From Anaerococcus ihuae (GTDB taxonomy: Bacteria > Bacillota > Clostridia > Tissierellales > Peptoniphilaceae): a stretch of DNA of 64,000 bases. Shown here one piece after another: positions 1 to 10,989 of the stretch. The position numbers were made by a program, and so were the translations under genes. Under the pieces are notes generated by a model. It searched no databases and was not told the DNA's origin. It saw only the letters and a program-made list of their open reading frames with translations. The DNA lies in assembly GCF_928368155.1 (NCBI RefSeq), contig NZ_CAKMRU010000001.1:62001-126000 (forward strand), read 5' to 3'. Position 1 is the stretch's first letter, and each line of letters begins with the position of its first letter.

Positions 1-2588
1 TGAGAGAAATACTTGATGAAAATGAAGATAAAGAATCAATTTTAAATGAAATTGAAAGAAGAAAGAAAGAACTTTGTCCAAAAAATATAGTAAAATCTGA
101 TATTCTTGCTGCAGTAAACTATCAATTTAACCTTTTTGAAGGAATTGGTGAAGTTGATGATATAGACCACTTAGGAAACAGAAGAGTTAGGGGCGTTGGA
201 GAATTATTACAAAATCAATTTAGAATTGGTCTTGCAAGAATGGAAAGAGTTGTAAGAGAAAGAATGACAACTCAAGATCCTGACCTTGCAACTCCTCAAG
301 GACTTATAAATATAAAACCAGTTACAGCAGTAATAAAAGAATTTTTCGGATCCAGTCAGCTTTCACAATTTATGGATCAAACAAATCCAATGAGTGAGCT
401 AACTCATAAAAGAAGATTATCAGCACTAGGACCAGGTGGACTTTCAAGAGATAGGGCAGGAGTAGAAGTAAGGGACGTTCATGATTCCCACTATGGAAGA
501 ATTTGTCCAATAGAAACTCCAGAAGGACCAAACATTGGTCTAATAACATCTCTTACAACTTATGCAAGAATAAATAAATATGGATTTATAGAAACACCTT
601 ACAGAAAAGTTGGAAAAGATGGCCACGTAACAGACGAAATAGATTATCTAACAGCAGATGTTGAAGATAATTTCATAATTGCCCAAGCCAACGAACCACT
701 TGATGAGAACAATAGATTTATAAATGATCGTGTATCAGGTCGTGGTATTAATGGTGAGAATGATATTTATCCTAGAGAAACTGTAGAATATATGGACGTT
801 TCTCCTCAACAAATCGTATCAGTTGGAGCAAGTTTAATTCCTTTCCTAGAAAACGACGATTCAACTCGTGCTCTAATGGGTGCCAACATGCAAAGACAAG
901 CAGTTCCACTTTTAAAATCCCAAGCACCAATAATTGCTACAGGAATTGAACACAGGGCTGCAAAAGATTCAGGAGTTTGTGTAATAAGCAAAAATGCTGG
1001 AGAAGTTGTCTATGTTGGAGATGAAAAAATCAGAATTAAAAGAGATTCTGATGGAGAAATTGATTATTATAGACTTCTTAAATTTAGACGTGCCAATCAA
1101 GGAACAACAATTAACCAAAGACCAATTGTAAAACTTGGAGAACATGTTGAGGCAAATGAAATAATTGCAGATGGTCCTTCAACAGAACAAGGTGAGCTTG
1201 CCCTTGGTAAAAATATCCTTATAGCCTTTACAACATGGGAAGGATATAACTACGAAGATGCTATGCTTTTAAATGAACAATTAGTAATGGATGATGTTCT
1301 TACATCAGTTCACATTGAAGAGCATGAATGCGAAGCTCGTGAGACCAAACTTGGTGCTGAAGAAATAACCAAAGATATCCCAAATGTTGGCGATGACATG
1401 AAGAAAAATCTTGATGAAAATGGAGTTATAAGAATCGGCGCAGAAGTTAAAAGTGGCGATATCTTGGTAGGAAAAGTTTCACCAAAAGGAGAAACTGAAC
1501 TATCTCCAGAAGAAAGATTATTAAGAGCTATCTTTGGAGAAAAAGCTCGTGAAGTTCGTGATACATCTCTTACAGTTCCACACGGAGAAAGTGGTATTGT
1601 TGTTGATGTTAAAGAATACAACAAAAAAGATGGAGATGAATTATCTCCAGGTGTAAATAAAGTAATAAGAGTTTTTGTAGCAACTAAAAGAAAAATCATG
1701 GTTGGAGACAAAATGTGTGGTAGACACGGTAACAAGGGTGTCGTTTCAAGAATTATGCCAAGAGAAGATATGCCTTTCTTACCAGACGGAACTCCAATTC
1801 AAATTTGCTTGAACCCACTAGGTATTCCTTCACGTATGAATATCGGACAAGTTTTGGAAGTTCACATGGGACTTGCTGCAAGAACTATGGGATGGAAGAT
1901 TGCTACACCAGTATTTGATGGTGCTTTGGATACAGAAATAGAAGAAGCGTTAGAACAAGCTCAAAAAATAGCTCCATATGTAAATAAAACAGGAAAAATC
2001 AGACTTCGTGATGGTAGGACCGGAGAAGAATTTGATAACCCAGTTACAGTTGGAGTAATGTATATGCTAAAACTTCACCACATGGTTGAAGAAAAAATCC
2101 ACGCTAGAAGTATTGGACCTTACTCACTTGTAACCCAACAACCTTTAGGTGGAAAGGCACAATTTGGTGGACAAAGATTTGGAGAAATGGAAGTTTGGGC
2201 CCTAGAAGCATACGGAGCAAGTCATACTCTTCAAGAAATGTTAACAGTAAAATCAGATGATGTTACAGGAAGAGTTAAAACTTACGAAGCTATTGTTAAG
2301 GGAGAAAATGTTCCAGAACCAGGTACACCAGAATCTTTCAAGGTATTGGTAAAAGAATTACAATCTCTAGCCCTAGATGTTGAGCTTTTAGATGAAGATG
2401 GAAATGTAATTGAAATTAAAGAAAATATAGATGAACAAGATAAGTTCTCAGAAGTTGAAAAGATTGATGCTTCAAAAATTAGAAGTCAATCCAAAAAACT
2501 TAGTGGAGCAAATCTATCAGCAAAAGAAGATGAAAAAGTAGAAGCTACAGAATCTACAAGTAAAGAAATAGAAGAGCTAGAAGATTAA
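1..2588 (+). CDS. rpoB: RNA polymerase beta subunit, 3' part (5' end outside window)
   Basis: Catalytic beta subunit of DNA-dependent RNA polymerase. The reading frame is open from base 3 to the stop at 2586-2588, giving 861 residues of a protein that is usually about 1,200, so the N-terminal third lies upstream of the window. The conserved run [12 protein letters not shown] is followed by the rifampicin pocket [16 protein letters not shown] and [13 protein letters not shown]. The residues equivalent to E. coli Q513, D516, H526, R529 and S531 are all wild type, so no rifampicin resistance is predicted at those positions. The C-terminal part carries [20 protein letters not shown]. An acidic tail of about 60 residues ends the protein. 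rpoC starts 10 bases downstream in the same operon. Confidence 0.98.
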   Translation, partial: REILDENEDKESILNEIERRKKELCPKNIVKSDILAAVNYQFNLFEGIGEVDDIDHLGNRRVRGVGELLQNQFRIGLARMERVVRERMTTQDPDLATPQGLINIKPVTAVIKEFFGSSQLSQFMDQTNPMSELTHKRRLSALGPGGLSRDRAGVEVRDVHDSHYGRICPIETPEGPNIGLITSLTTYARINKYGFIETPYRKVGKDGHVTDEIDYLTADVEDNFIIAQANEPLDENNRFINDRVSGRGINGENDIYPRETVEYMDVSPQQIVSVGASLIPFLENDDSTRALMGANMQRQAVPLLKSQAPIIATGIEHRAAKDSGVCVISKNAGEVVYVGDEKIRIKRDSDGEIDYYRLLKFRRANQGTTINQRPIVKLGEHVEANEIIADGPSTEQGELALGKNILIAFTTWEGYNYEDAMLLNEQLVMDDVLTSVHIEEHECEARETKLGAEEITKDIPNVGDDMKKNLDENGVIRIGAEVKSGDILVGKVSPKGETELSPEERLLRAIFGEKAREVRDTSLTVPHGESGIVVDVKEYNKKDGDELSPGVNKVIRVFVATKRKIMVGDKMCGRHGNKGVVSRIMPREDMPFLPDGTPIQICLNPLGIPSRMNIGQVLEVHMGLAARTMGWKIATPVFDGALDTEIEEALEQAQKIAPYVNKTGKIRLRDGRTGEEFDNPVTVGVMYMLKLHHMVEEKIHARSIGPYSLVTQQPLGGKAQFGGQRFGEMEVWALEAYGASHTLQEMLTVKSDDVTGRVKTYEAIVKGENVPEPGTPESFKVLVKELQSLALDVELLDEDGNVIEIKENIDEQDKFSEVEKIDASKIRSQSKKLSGANLSAKEDEKVEATESTSKEIEELED

Positions 2589-2598
2589 GGGGGATTTT

Positions 2599-5500
2599 TT
2601 GTCAGAATTACAAGAATTTGGTGCTATGAGGATGAAAATAGCATCTCCTGAAAAAATCAGATCATGGTCTCATGGTGAAGTTAAAAAACCAGAAACTATT
2701 AATTACAGAACACTTAAACCTGAAAAAGATGGTTTATTCTGTGAGAAAATTTTTGGACCGACCAAGGACTATGAATGCTCTTGTGGTAAATACAAGAGGA
2801 TTAGATATAAGGGTGTTGTTTGCGAAAAATGTGGTGTTGAAGTAACAAAATCTAAAGTAAGACGTGAAAGAATGGGACATATTGAACTTGCAGCTCCTGT
2901 AAGTCATATATGGTATTTTAAAGGAATCCCTTCAAAAATGGGTCTTCTATTAGATATGAGCCCAAGGGTTTTGGAAAAAATCTTATATTTTGCTTCATAT
3001 GTAGTAATAAATCCAGGTGAAACTGAATATTACGAAAAACAAGAATTATCTGAAAGCGAATATTCAGAAGCCTTAGATAATTACCCAGACGATACAGAAT
3101 TTCAAGCTGAAATGGGAGCAGAAGCTGTTAAAAAACTTCTTGCTAAGATGGATCTTAAAAAAGAATACGAATCTTTGATGAAAGAACTTGAAGATGCAAA
3201 GGGACAAAAGAAAGTTAGAATTTCTAGAAGACTTGAAGTTGTTGATGCATTTTTAACAAGTGGTAATAAACCAGAATGGATGATACTTGATGTTCTTCCA
3301 GTTATGCCTCCAGAACTTAGACCAATGGTTCAACTTGAGGGTGGAAGATTTGCAACAAGTGATTTAAACGATTTATACAGAAGAGTTATAAATAGAAATA
3401 ACAGGTTAAAAAGACTTCTTGATATTGGAGCTCCAGAAATCATTGTAAGAAATGAAAAAAGAATGCTCCAAGAAGCTGTCGATGCTCTTATAGATAATGG
3501 TAGACGTGGTCGTGCTGTAACAGGTGCATCAAACAGAAATATGAAATCTCTATCAGATTTATTAAAGGGTAAAAGTGGTAGATTTAGACAAAACTTATTG
3601 GGTAAAAGGGTAGATTATTCAGGCCGTTCTGTAATAGTTGTAGGTCCAAATCTTAAATTTAACCAATGTGGTTTACCACAAGAGATGGCTCTAGAATTAT
3701 TTAAACCTTTTATTATGAATAAGGTTGTGGAAAAAGACCTTGCTCATAATTTAAAATCTGCTAAAAAAATGGTTGAGAAAAAAGATCCAAGAGTATATGA
3801 AATACTTGAAGATGTAATAAAAGATCATCCAGTTTTATTAAACCGTGCCCCTACACTTCATAGACTTGGAATCCAAGCTTTTGAACCAGTTTTGGTTGAA
3901 GGAAAAGCAATGAAACTTCATCCACTTGCTTGTCCTGCTTTTAATGCGGACTTTGATGGGGACCAAATGGCAATCCATTTACCTTTATCAAATGAAGCTC
4001 AAATTGAAGCAAGACTTTTAATGATGTCAACAAACAATATTCTTGGTTTAAAAGATGGTAAGGCAATCACAACTCCATCCCAAGATATGGTTCTTGGTGC
4101 ATATTATCTAACAACTATAAAAGAAGGTGCAAAGGGCGAAGGAATGATTTTTGAAGATATTTCAGAAATGAAAAAAGCTCTTTTAAATCATGATGTTACC
4201 CTTCAAACAAAAGTTGGAGTAAGAATTAAAAAAGATGAAAAAGATCCTGGAAAAATTGTAAATTCTTCAGTTGGTAGATTTATCTACAATGAAGGAATTC
4301 CACAAGATTTAGGATATGTAAATAGAAAAGAAGACCCATATTCTCTTGAAGTTGATCAAGTTACATCATCTGGTGTTTTAAAAGAAATTGTTGATCGTTG
4401 CTTTAGAAAACATGGAAATATTAAAACAGCTTCAGTTCTAGATTATATAAAATCAACAGGCTATAAGTTCTCAACTCTTTCAGGACTAACAGTTTCAATG
4501 TCAGACGTTACTATTCCACATCAAAAATGGGATATAGTTTCAAAGGCTGATGAAGAAGTTGATAAGTATGAAAAACTTTATAGACGTGGATTTATAACAG
4601 ATAACGAGAGATATGAAAAAGTTATTGATATTTGGAGAGAAGCTACTGATGAAGTAACAGCTGCTCTTCTTGATGAATTAAAATCTGATAATAACATTAA
4701 AATATTTGCAGATTCTGGAGCCCGTGGTTCTACAAACCAAATCAGACAATTAGGTGGAATGCGTGGACTTATGTCAAGAGCCGATGGAAAAATCATAGAA
4801 ATTCCTATAAAGGCTAACTTCCGTGAAGGACTTTCTGTACAAGAATACTTTATTTCAACTCACGGTTCTCGTAAGGGTCTTACAGATACAGCTTTAAGAA
4901 CTGCCGATTCAGGATATCTAACAAGAAGAATGGTAGATATTTCTCAAGATGTTATCGTAACTGAAGATGATTGTGGTACAGATGGATATGTAATTGCTCA
5001 TGAATTTAAAGATGGAAATGAGTTGATTGAAAATTTATTTACAAGAATTGTAGGTCGTACATCATTTGAAGATATTTATGATAATGATGGGGAACTTATA
5101 GTTGGTAAAAACCAAATTATCGATGAAGATAAGGCGGATAATATCGTAGCAAACGGAATTAAAGAAGTTAAACTTCGTTCAGTTCTTGAATGCAAATCTA
5201 AACATGGTGTTTGTGAAAAATGTTATGGTAGAAACCTTGCTACAGGTAAAAAGGTAAATATTGGGGAGGCTGTAGGAATTATAGCTGCTCAATCAATCGG
5301 TGAACCGGGTACTCAGCTTACAATGAGAACCTTCCACTCAGGAGGAATCGCAGGAGTTGGAATTACTCAAGGTCTTCCAAGGGTTGAAGAGTTGTTTGAA
5401 GCAAGAAAACCAAAAGGACTTGCATTTATTGCAGAAAACTCTGGAACAGTTTCACTAATTCAAAATGAAAAGAAAACTGATGTTGAAATTTTATCTGAAG

Positions 5501-6159
5501 ATGGATATTCTAAAAAATATAATATTCCATTTGGAGCAAGACTTTTAGTTTCAGAAGGAGATGTGGTTGAAAAGGGACAACAACTAACTGAAGGATCTCT
5601 TGATCCACATGATGTTTTAAAAGTTTTGGGAAAAATTGGAGTTCAAGATTATATAACCAAGGAAGTTCAAAAAGTTTATAGACTTCAAGGTGTAGAAATT
5701 GATGATAGACACATAGAAGTTATTACAAAGCAAATGCTTAAAAAAGTAAAAATAGAAGATGCTGGAGATACAGAATTTTTACCAGGTTCATTACAAGAGA
5801 TTAGAGAAGTAAGAATTGTAAATGAACAAATGGAAAAAGATGGAAAAGAACCATGCAAATATTCTCAACAACTTCTAGGAATTACAAAAGCATCACTTGC
5901 AACAGAATCTTGGTTATCAGCAGCATCTTTCCAAGAAACAACAAGAGTTTTAACAGATGCATCAATAAAAGGTAAAGTTGATGATCTAAAAGGATTAAAA
6001 GAAAACATAATCATAGGAAAACTAATACCAGCAGGTACAGGTATGAAAGTTTACAACGATTTTGATATAGACTATGAAAATAAAGACCTTGAAGATGCAC
6101 AAATACAAATGAATATTGAAGAAATTGAAAATAGAGAAAAAGAAGCTCTAAATGAATAA
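2599..6159 (+). CDS. rpoC: RNA polymerase beta' subunit
   Basis: Catalytic beta' subunit, 1186 residues, the usual Gram-positive length. The start is TTG, chosen because it is the in-frame start just after the strong ribosome binding site AAGGGGG at 2587-2593; the protein opens [10 protein letters not shown]. The first zinc site uses C60, C62, C75 and C78. The active-site loop [10 protein letters not shown] begins at N449, giving magnesium ligands D451, D453 and D455. The second zinc site is C792, C865, C872 and C875. The trigger-loop region has [16 protein letters not shown]. It is co-transcribed with rpoB and followed directly by a terminator hairpin. Confidence 0.98.
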   Translation: MSELQEFGAMRMKIASPEKIRSWSHGEVKKPETINYRTLKPEKDGLFCEKIFGPTKDYECSCGKYKRIRYKGVVCEKCGVEVTKSKVRRERMGHIELAAPVSHIWYFKGIPSKMGLLLDMSPRVLEKILYFASYVVINPGETEYYEKQELSESEYSEALDNYPDDTEFQAEMGAEAVKKLLAKMDLKKEYESLMKELEDAKGQKKVRISRRLEVVDAFLTSGNKPEWMILDVLPVMPPELRPMVQLEGGRFATSDLNDLYRRVINRNNRLKRLLDIGAPEIIVRNEKRMLQEAVDALIDNGRRGRAVTGASNRNMKSLSDLLKGKSGRFRQNLLGKRVDYSGRSVIVVGPNLKFNQCGLPQEMALELFKPFIMNKVVEKDLAHNLKSAKKMVEKKDPRVYEILEDVIKDHPVLLNRAPTLHRLGIQAFEPVLVEGKAMKLHPLACPAFNADFDGDQMAIHLPLSNEAQIEARLLMMSTNNILGLKDGKAITTPSQDMVLGAYYLTTIKEGAKGEGMIFEDISEMKKALLNHDVTLQTKVGVRIKKDEKDPGKIVNSSVGRFIYNEGIPQDLGYVNRKEDPYSLEVDQVTSSGVLKEIVDRCFRKHGNIKTASVLDYIKSTGYKFSTLSGLTVSMSDVTIPHQKWDIVSKADEEVDKYEKLYRRGFITDNERYEKVIDIWREATDEVTAALLDELKSDNNIKIFADSGARGSTNQIRQLGGMRGLMSRADGKIIEIPIKANFREGLSVQEYFISTHGSRKGLTDTALRTADSGYLTRRMVDISQDVIVTEDDCGTDGYVIAHEFKDGNELIENLFTRIVGRTSFEDIYDNDGELIVGKNQIIDEDKADNIVANGIKEVKLRSVLECKSKHGVCEKCYGRNLATGKKVNIGEAVGIIAAQSIGEPGTQLTMRTFHSGGIAGVGITQGLPRVEELFEARKPKGLAFIAENSGTVSLIQNEKKTDVEILSEDGYSKKYNIPFGARLLVSEGDVVEKGQQLTEGSLDPHDVLKVLGKIGVQDYITKEVQKVYRLQGVEIDDRHIEVITKQMLKKVKIEDAGDTEFLPGSLQEIREVRIVNEQMEKDGKEPCKYSQQLLGITKASLATESWLSAASFQETTRVLTDASIKGKVDDLKGLKENIIIGKLIPAGTGMKVYNDFDIDYENKDLEDAQIQMNIEEIENREKEALNE

Positions 6160-6164
6160 AAAAT

Positions 6165-6189
6165 AAGAGTCGGCATAAAGCCGACTCTT
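6165..6189 (+). terminator. hairpin after rpoC, first copy
   Basis: AAGAGTCGGC (6165-6174) pairs perfectly with GCCGACTCTT (6180-6189) around the loop ATAAA. The stem follows the rpoC stop by 5 bases. The tail is A-rich rather than a T tract; a T tract follows only the second, near-identical hairpin at 6511, after the inserted repeat element. Confidence 0.7.
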
Positions 6190-6510
6190 AAAGCATATAC
6201 AAATCCTCAAGCACGAATATCTGACTCCAAAAATTGTTGATTTCTAAATTTCAAAATTCTAAAATCGCAAACTCGCTAGTGCGAGGACAGATAAATAGCT
6301 TAAAATTGTGCCAGTGGTACGATTTTAATATTTATCCCTCGGAATAAAACGAAGAATTAAAATTTAATTGAAGTAAATTTATTTAATAAAATATCATTGC
6401 TTTAAATTTTAGAGTGCGATTTTTTAACGAATTTTTAAATTTGAAATCAAATCAATTTTTTCCGTATGATATTCTTAGCGTGAGGATTTGTATAATTTGT
6501 CAACAGTCTG
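6190..6510. repeat. terminator-nested palindromic element, type 1, copy 1
   Basis: This gene-free 321-base element lies between rpoC and a convergent gene. Its arms are TATACAAATCCTCA (6196-6209) and the exact inverse TGAGGATTTGTATA (6481-6494), followed inward by AATATC and GATATT. The rightmost 15 bases, TTTGTCAACAGTCTG (6496-6510), are the exact inverse of the left end of the type 2 element at 36950. A related copy lies at 20736; this copy carries roughly 130 extra bases in the middle. Near-copies of the rpoC terminator hairpin stand on both sides. No reading frame of note lies inside. I infer a non-autonomous mobile or structured-RNA element. Confidence 0.7.
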
Positions 6511-6535
6511 AGAGTCGGCGTTTGCCGGCTCTTTT
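6511..6535 (+). terminator. hairpin after rpoC, second copy with T tract
   Basis: AGAGTCGGC (6511-6519), loop GTTT, GCCGGCTCT (6524-6532), with one G-U pair, then TTTTA. It repeats the hairpin at 6165, but with a different loop and one changed stem base. It could also stop transcription of the small minus-strand gene that ends at 6534. Confidence 0.65.
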
Positions 6536-6815
6536 ATATTGAGTTTATAATATTTAAAATTATAAAAGTAAGTAAAGATATAAGTGTTAATTTTTTGTAT
6601 TTTATATTTTTTAAATTTAAATTAACTTTTTGAACTTTTGCAAGAAATAGGGAAAAAATTAAAAATCCTATTGAAAAAACTAGGGATCTTTTTAAAGAAT
6701 CAACTTGATTGTTTTTATAAATATAAAAATAAGCCAAATATTGAATAAGTAAAACTAGGCTCGCTGAACAAGGAAGAGCTTGTATATATTGTTTGTAATT
6801 TTCTTTGGAATTCAT
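6534..6815 (-). CDS. small membrane protein of unknown function
   Basis: 93 residues, not recognised. The start is well supported: AAGGAG stands about 8 bases before the ATG on the minus strand. Three hydrophobic stretches are visible, around residues 14-33, 44-59 and 75-92, separated by lysine-rich loops, so a three-pass membrane protein is likely. The order hydrophobic, basic loop, hydrophobic, basic loop, hydrophobic suggests that both loops are charged. It converges on rpoC, with the repeat element between them, and seems to be transcribed alone from the intergenic region at 6816-7156. Nothing nearby indicates its job. Confidence 0.65.
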   Translation of the reverse strand: MNSKENYKQYIQALPCSASLVLLIQYLAYFYIYKNNQVDSLKRSLVFSIGFLIFSLFLAKVQKVNLNLKNIKYKKLTLISLLTFIILNIINSI

Positions 6816-6987
6816 ATAAATCTCCTTTCTTAAATATTATAGGGGATTTTTTTATTATTACAAATATTTTGCTTAAACAGAACATCCTGTGTAATTTTTT
6901 ATTTTTATTTCATTGTAATATTATTAGTTTATATTTAATAATTATAATCTAAAAAAGAGAATAAAAACGAAAAAAGAAAAAGATTTC

Positions 6988-7017
6988 TTGACAAAAATAT
7001 AACGAGATTCGTTAAAA
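6988..7017 (+). promoter_or_regulatory. promoter with palindromic operator before the formate operon
   Basis: TTGACA at 6988-6993 is followed at 17-18 bases by an A-rich -10 (TTAAAA). Between them lies the perfect palindrome TAACGAGATTCGTTA (7000-7014; 6-bp arms, 3-base centre). A repressor bound there would block the promoter. The size and spacing fit a TetR- or MarR-type dimer site, but the regulator is not in the window. The remainder of the 341-base gap 6816-7156 holds only this, the second promoter at 7050 and A/T-rich DNA. Confidence 0.5.
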
Positions 7018-7049
7018 AATAATCATTGAAAATATAACAATGAAATCGA

Positions 7050-7078
7050 TTGACAGAAAGTAAAAAAAGCTTTAAAAT
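7050..7078 (+). promoter_or_regulatory. sigma-A type promoter of the formate operon
   Basis: TTGACA (7050-7055), a 17-base spacer, then TAAAAT (7073-7078). This is a near-consensus promoter about 80 bases before the focA start, leaving a short A/T-rich leader ending in AAGGAGG. No terminator is seen between genes from here to 20.7 kb, so it may drive the whole run. Confidence 0.6.
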
Positions 7079-7156
7079 TAATTTAAGAATACATAGAAAG
7101 TAAATATATAAAATTATGTAAATTTATGTATTTTTTTAAATAAATAAGGAGGTATT

Positions 7157-7990
7157 ATGCAAAATATTTTAAGTCCAGATCAAATTTTGGATAAGGTTAG
7201 TAATGCTTATGTTAATAAGGCTAGGGCAAAGGCAAAAAGACTTTTTATCCTTTCATTTTTGGCAGGAGCTTTTATCGCTTTTGCAGCAGCAGGATCAAGT
7301 TTTGCATCTTTTAATTTGCTAGCAAATAAAGACACTTTGGGTCTTGGCAAATTAGTTCAAGGTTTGTGTTTTACTCCGGGCTTGATTTTTGTTCTTATTG
7401 CTGGGGCTGAGCTTTTTACTGGAAATAATTTAATGCTTATTTCTGTATATGATAAAAAAATTAATATTAAAGAGCTTTTAAGAGCTTGGGGCATTGTTTA
7501 TTTGGGTAATTTTATTGGATCAGTTTTTGTAGCATTTTTAATGATGAAATCAGGTCAATGGAATGCAGGAGATTCTATGCTTGGGGCAAGAACAATTTTG
7601 ATTGCAAATTCTAAGGTAAATCTAGGATTTTCTGAGGCTTTTATCCTTGGTATTTTTTGTAACTGGCTAGTTTGTTTGGCTGTTTGGATGTCTTTTGGAT
7701 CTGATAGTCAAGTTGGCAAAATGCTTTGTGCATTTTTTCCAGTAATGTTGTTTGTTCTTTCTGGTTTTGAGCATAGTATTGCAAATATGTATTATATTCC
7801 AGCAGGAATTTTTGCAAAATCAGTTCCAGCTTATGCGGCTGCAAGTGGACTTGGTGATGGACTTAGCACACTAACTTGGTCAGGATTTTTCACCCATAAT
7901 TTACTCCCGGTAACTTTAGGAAATATTGTTGGCGGAGGAATTTTTGTTGGTTTGGCTTATTGGTTATCATTGAGAAAAAAAGAGGATTAA
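7157..7990 (+). CDS. focA: formate/nitrite transporter family channel
   Basis: 277 residues, the normal length for the FNT family of pentameric anion channels. Six hydrophobic segments can be followed through the sequence, with the glycine- and asparagine-rich signatures typical of the family (GAELFTGNNLM near residue 90 and GNFIGSVF near 115). The strong ribosome binding site AAGGAGG sits 7 bases before the ATG. It is the first gene of the formate dehydrogenase run and ends 2 bases before the next start, so formate is the most likely substrate; direction of transport cannot be read from sequence. Nitrite is the alternative for the family, but no nitrite enzymes are present. Confidence 0.88.
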   Translation: MQNILSPDQILDKVSNAYVNKARAKAKRLFILSFLAGAFIAFAAAGSSFASFNLLANKDTLGLGKLVQGLCFTPGLIFVLIAGAELFTGNNLMLISVYDKKINIKELLRAWGIVYLGNFIGSVFVAFLMMKSGQWNAGDSMLGARTILIANSKVNLGFSEAFILGIFCNWLVCLAVWMSFGSDSQVGKMLCAFFPVMLFVLSGFEHSIANMYYIPAGIFAKSVPAYAAASGLGDGLSTLTWSGFFTHNLLPVTLGNIVGGGIFVGLAYWLSLRKKED

Positions 7991-7992
7991 AT

Positions 7993-8493
7993 ATGAAAAC
8001 TATAAAAGGAAATTTTGTTTTTGACAAAGAAGAAAATAGAGAAAAAATTAATGAATTTAAAAGATTTATTGAAAAAAACAAGGATAGAAAGGGTCCTTTG
8101 ATGCCAGTTTTACAAGAGGCACAAAGTATTTTTGGATATTTGCCAGATGAAATGATGGAACTTATTTCAAATAAACTAAATATTCCTCTTGCAGAAGTTT
8201 ATGGTGTTGCAACTTTTTATTCACAATTTACCTTTATACCAAAGGGAAAAACTGACATACATATATGCCTTGGAACAGCTTGCTATGTAAAAGGAGCTGT
8301 GGATATTTTAAATGAATTTGAACAAAGACTTGGTATAAAAAAGGGCGAGACCACTCCAGATGGAAAATTTTCTATTTCAGAGACAAGGTGTCTTGGAAAT
8401 TGTGGGGCAGCACCAGTTGTTGAAATAAATGGAGAGCAAGTAGAACATTTTACAAAAGATGATGTTTCTAAAGTTTTGGAAGAAAATAAGTAG
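7993..8493 (+). CDS. nuoE: NuoE-like 24-kDa [2Fe-2S] subunit of NAD-linked formate dehydrogenase
   Basis: 166 residues, thioredoxin-like ferredoxin. I chose the ATG at 7993 (protein starts MKTIKGNFVF), because it has its own AGAGG just upstream and clears the focA stop by 2 bases; a longer frame from 7960 would overlap focA. The iron-sulfur ligands are C92, C97, C133 and C137 (CLGTAC and CLGNCG). The helical N-terminal region has the GPLMPVLQEAQ..FGYLP signature. In NADH dehydrogenases and bifurcating hydrogenases or formate dehydrogenases this subunit works with the NuoF-type flavoprotein, which follows after 7 bases. No other Complex I gene is nearby, so it belongs to the formate enzyme. 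Confidence 0.92.
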   Translation: MKTIKGNFVFDKEENREKINEFKRFIEKNKDRKGPLMPVLQEAQSIFGYLPDEMMELISNKLNIPLAEVYGVATFYSQFTFIPKGKTDIHICLGTACYVKGAVDILNEFEQRLGIKKGETTPDGKFSISETRCLGNCGAAPVVEINGEQVEHFTKDDVSKVLEENK

Positions 8494-8500
8494 GTGAATT

Positions 8501-10039
8501 ATGCTAAATTTGGAATATCTTGAAAAAATAAAAGAAAACACACAAGTTTCTCATCCAGAAAAACTTGAAAAAACTGATGATATTCAGGTGAAAATTGCCC
8601 TTAGAAATTGTGGGGTTATTGATCCAAGAAGTATTGATGAATACATAGCAAGGGGCGGATATTTTGCCCTACATAAGGCCCTATCAGAAATGGATAGGAA
8701 AGAAATTATTGAAACTATTTCAAATTCAATGCTTCGTGGAAGAGGTGGAGCTGGTTTTCCTACTGGGAAAAAATGGAAAACTGCTTATGATTATGATGTA
8801 GATAAAAAATATATAATTTGTAACGCCGACGAGGGAGATCCTGGTGCTTATATGGATAGGTCAATTCTTGAAAATGATCCACATTCAGTTCTTGAGGCAA
8901 TGGCTATTGCTGGATATGCAATTGGAAGTGATGAAGGATTTATTTATGTAAGAGCTGAATATCCAAAGGCTGTTGAAAGTTTAAAATATGCCATAAAAGA
9001 TGCTGAAGAAAAAGGTTTTCTAGGCAAAAATATTATGGATTCTGGTTTTAATTTTACAATTGAATTAAGACTAGGTTCAGGTGCTTTTGTTTGTGGAGAA
9101 TCTACAGCCTTGATGGAATCTATCGAGGGCAAAAGAGGAATGCCAAGAGTTAAAATCCACCGTACAGCCTTCAGGGGTTTGTGGCAAAAACCTACAGTTA
9201 TAAATAACGTAGAAACTTTGGCAAATGTTGCTCAAATTATTATAAATGGTGCTGATTGGTACAGAAGCATTGGTACTGAAAAATCTCCTGGAACCAAAGT
9301 TTTTTCCTTGGTTGGGGATGTAAAAAACAGTGGATTGATTGAAGTTCCTATGGGAACAACTTTAAGAGAAATTATTTATGATTTAGGCGGAGGAATTGAA
9401 GGCGACAAAGAATTAAAAGCCGTTCAAACTGGTGGCCCTTCTGGTGGATGTATTCCTGCAAAATATTTGGATTCATCCGTAGATTATGAAACATTAAAAG
9501 AATTAAATTCAATTATGGGTTCAGGTGGAATGGTAGTTATGGATGAAAATACTTGTATGGTTGACATAGCAAGATTTTTCCTCGACTTTACTTGTGATGA
9601 ATCCTGTGGAAAATGCGTTCCTTGTAGGGAAGGAACAAAGAGGATTTTGGAAATTCTTGAAAGAATCGTTGCAGGAAAAGGAAAAATGGAAGATATAGAT
9701 AGGCTTGAAGAGTTAAGCGAATTGGTAACAGAGGCTTCTCTTTGTGGTTTGGGAAAATCAGCAGCCTTTCCAGTAATTTCTACCTTAAAATATTATAAGG
9801 ATGAATACATAAACCATATTGAAAATAAACACTGTCCAGCTGGATCTTGTAAGGCCTTATTATCTTATAAAATCGAAGATAATTGTATAGGATGTGGAAC
9901 TTGTAAGAGAAATTGTCCTGTTGGATGTATTAGTGGAAAAGTTAAAGAAAAACATACAATTGATCAAGAAAAATGTATCAAGTGTGGAACTTGCTATAAT
10001 GTTTGTCCAATAAAACCAAAAGCTGTAGTAAAGGGATGA
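8501..10039 (+). CDS. nuoF: NuoF-like NADH-binding flavoprotein with C-terminal ferredoxin domain
   Basis: 512 residues. Order of domains: short N-terminal lead (about 60 residues), the NADH loop [13 protein letters not shown] (80-92), the FMN loop [13 protein letters not shown] (108-120), SLBB segment, the [4Fe-4S] motif [11 protein letters not shown], and two C-terminal [4Fe-4S] motifs, [12 protein letters not shown] and [12 protein letters not shown]. The thioredoxin-like ferredoxin domain that begins the longer HydB/HymB proteins is absent; the NuoE-like partner supplies that fold separately. The protein should pass electrons between formate dehydrogenase and NAD(H), and the extra clusters allow ferredoxin as a partner. 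Electron bifurcation is possible, as in purine-fermenting clostridial HylABC-FdhF, but not provable here. Confidence 0.92.
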   Translation: MLNLEYLEKIKENTQVSHPEKLEKTDDIQVKIALRNCGVIDPRSIDEYIARGGYFALHKALSEMDRKEIIETISNSMLRGRGGAGFPTGKKWKTAYDYDVDKKYIICNADEGDPGAYMDRSILENDPHSVLEAMAIAGYAIGSDEGFIYVRAEYPKAVESLKYAIKDAEEKGFLGKNIMDSGFNFTIELRLGSGAFVCGESTALMESIEGKRGMPRVKIHRTAFRGLWQKPTVINNVETLANVAQIIINGADWYRSIGTEKSPGTKVFSLVGDVKNSGLIEVPMGTTLREIIYDLGGGIEGDKELKAVQTGGPSGGCIPAKYLDSSVDYETLKELNSIMGSGGMVVMDENTCMVDIARFFLDFTCDESCGKCVPCREGTKRILEILERIVAGKGKMEDIDRLEELSELVTEASLCGLGKSAAFPVISTLKYYKDEYINHIENKHCPAGSCKALLSYKIEDNCIGCGTCKRNCPVGCISGKVKEKHTIDQEKCIKCGTCYNVCPIKPKAVVKG

Positions 10040-10043
10040 TCTT

Positions 10044-10988
10044 ATGACAGATATTACAATAAAAATTGATGGAAAAGAAATAAAAACTCAAAAAGATAGG
10101 TTTGTTTTGGATATAGCAAGGGAGAATGGAATAGAAATTCCTGCGATTTGCTATGCTCCAAGTTTGAAGGCCTTTGGTGGATGTAGACTTTGTATAGTTG
10201 AAATTACAAAAAACGGTAGAAGTAAAATCGAAACATCTTGTTCAGCAAGGGCAAGTGATGGGATGGAAGTAAAAACTCAAACAGAAGAATTAAGAGAAAA
10301 AAGAAGAAATATTTTGCAACTTTTACTAGATTCTCATCCAAATGATTGCCTAACCTGCCAAAAAGCTGGAACTTGTCTTTTGCAAAAATACGCCTACGAA
10401 TATGATGTAAAATTTAGAGACCACGATGGGGCAAAAAGAGAAGAAAAATATGACTTATCAAGTCCATATATTTATAAAGACAATTCAAAATGCATTCTTT
10501 GTGGAAAATGCGTACAAATTTGTAACCAAGTAGAAGAAAGAGCGATTTTATCTTTTGCCGACAGGGGATACGATTCTTATATAGCTTGCGATTTGGGAGA
10601 AGATTTTGCTCATTCCTATTGTGTTTCATGTAACAGGTGTGTTTCAATTTGTCCTGTAGGAGCCTTGGTCGATAGAAGACTTATGGGAAAAATTAGAAAC
10701 TTTGAAGGAGAAACCAAAGAAGTTAAGTGCAAGGTTTGCGATTATGGATGTGATTTTAATCTTCATTCAAAAGATGGCAAAAATATTGCAGTTACTGCAA
10801 AAAAACCTGGAAATGGAAGACCACTTTGCTTAAAGGGAAGAATGATGACAGAATTGATGTTTTTGGATAATCCAGATAGACCTTTCATGAAAGGAGCTGG
10901 AGAATTTAAAGAAACTAATTGGATGACTGTCACAGGTTTAAATAATGTTTATAAAAAAATTGAAAAAATAGAAGACAAAGGAGAATAA
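10044..10988 (+). CDS. NuoG/FdhA-type iron-sulfur subunit without molybdopterin domain
   Basis: 314 residues. N-terminal [2Fe-2S] domain with GGCRLC, then a His-Cys cluster region (SHPNDCLTCQKAGTCLLQ), then two ferredoxin motifs (CILCGKCVQIC and CVSCNRCVSICP), and finally the beginning of a molybdopterin-oxidoreductase domain (CKVCDYGC, later LCLKGRM), which stops after about 80 residues. It matches the N-terminal 300 residues of the next gene segment by segment, so it looks like a tandem duplicate that lost its catalytic part. The frame ends cleanly and the next gene begins 1 base on, so this is a settled subunit rather than a decayed gene. Its likely role is an extra electron wire between the flavoprotein and the catalytic subunit. 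Confidence 0.85.
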   Translation: MTDITIKIDGKEIKTQKDRFVLDIARENGIEIPAICYAPSLKAFGGCRLCIVEITKNGRSKIETSCSARASDGMEVKTQTEELREKRRNILQLLLDSHPNDCLTCQKAGTCLLQKYAYEYDVKFRDHDGAKREEKYDLSSPYIYKDNSKCILCGKCVQICNQVEERAILSFADRGYDSYIACDLGEDFAHSYCVSCNRCVSICPVGALVDRRLMGKIRNFEGETKEVKCKVCDYGCDFNLHSKDGKNIAVTAKKPGNGRPLCLKGRMMTELMFLDNPDRPFMKGAGEFKETNWMTVTGLNNVYKKIEKIEDKGE

Positions 10989-10989
10989 T

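Noticed and set aside
6190-6510. CRISPR array or IS element at the first palindromic repeat
   Set aside because: No regularly spaced repeats and no transposase frame; the copies are dispersed singly across the window.
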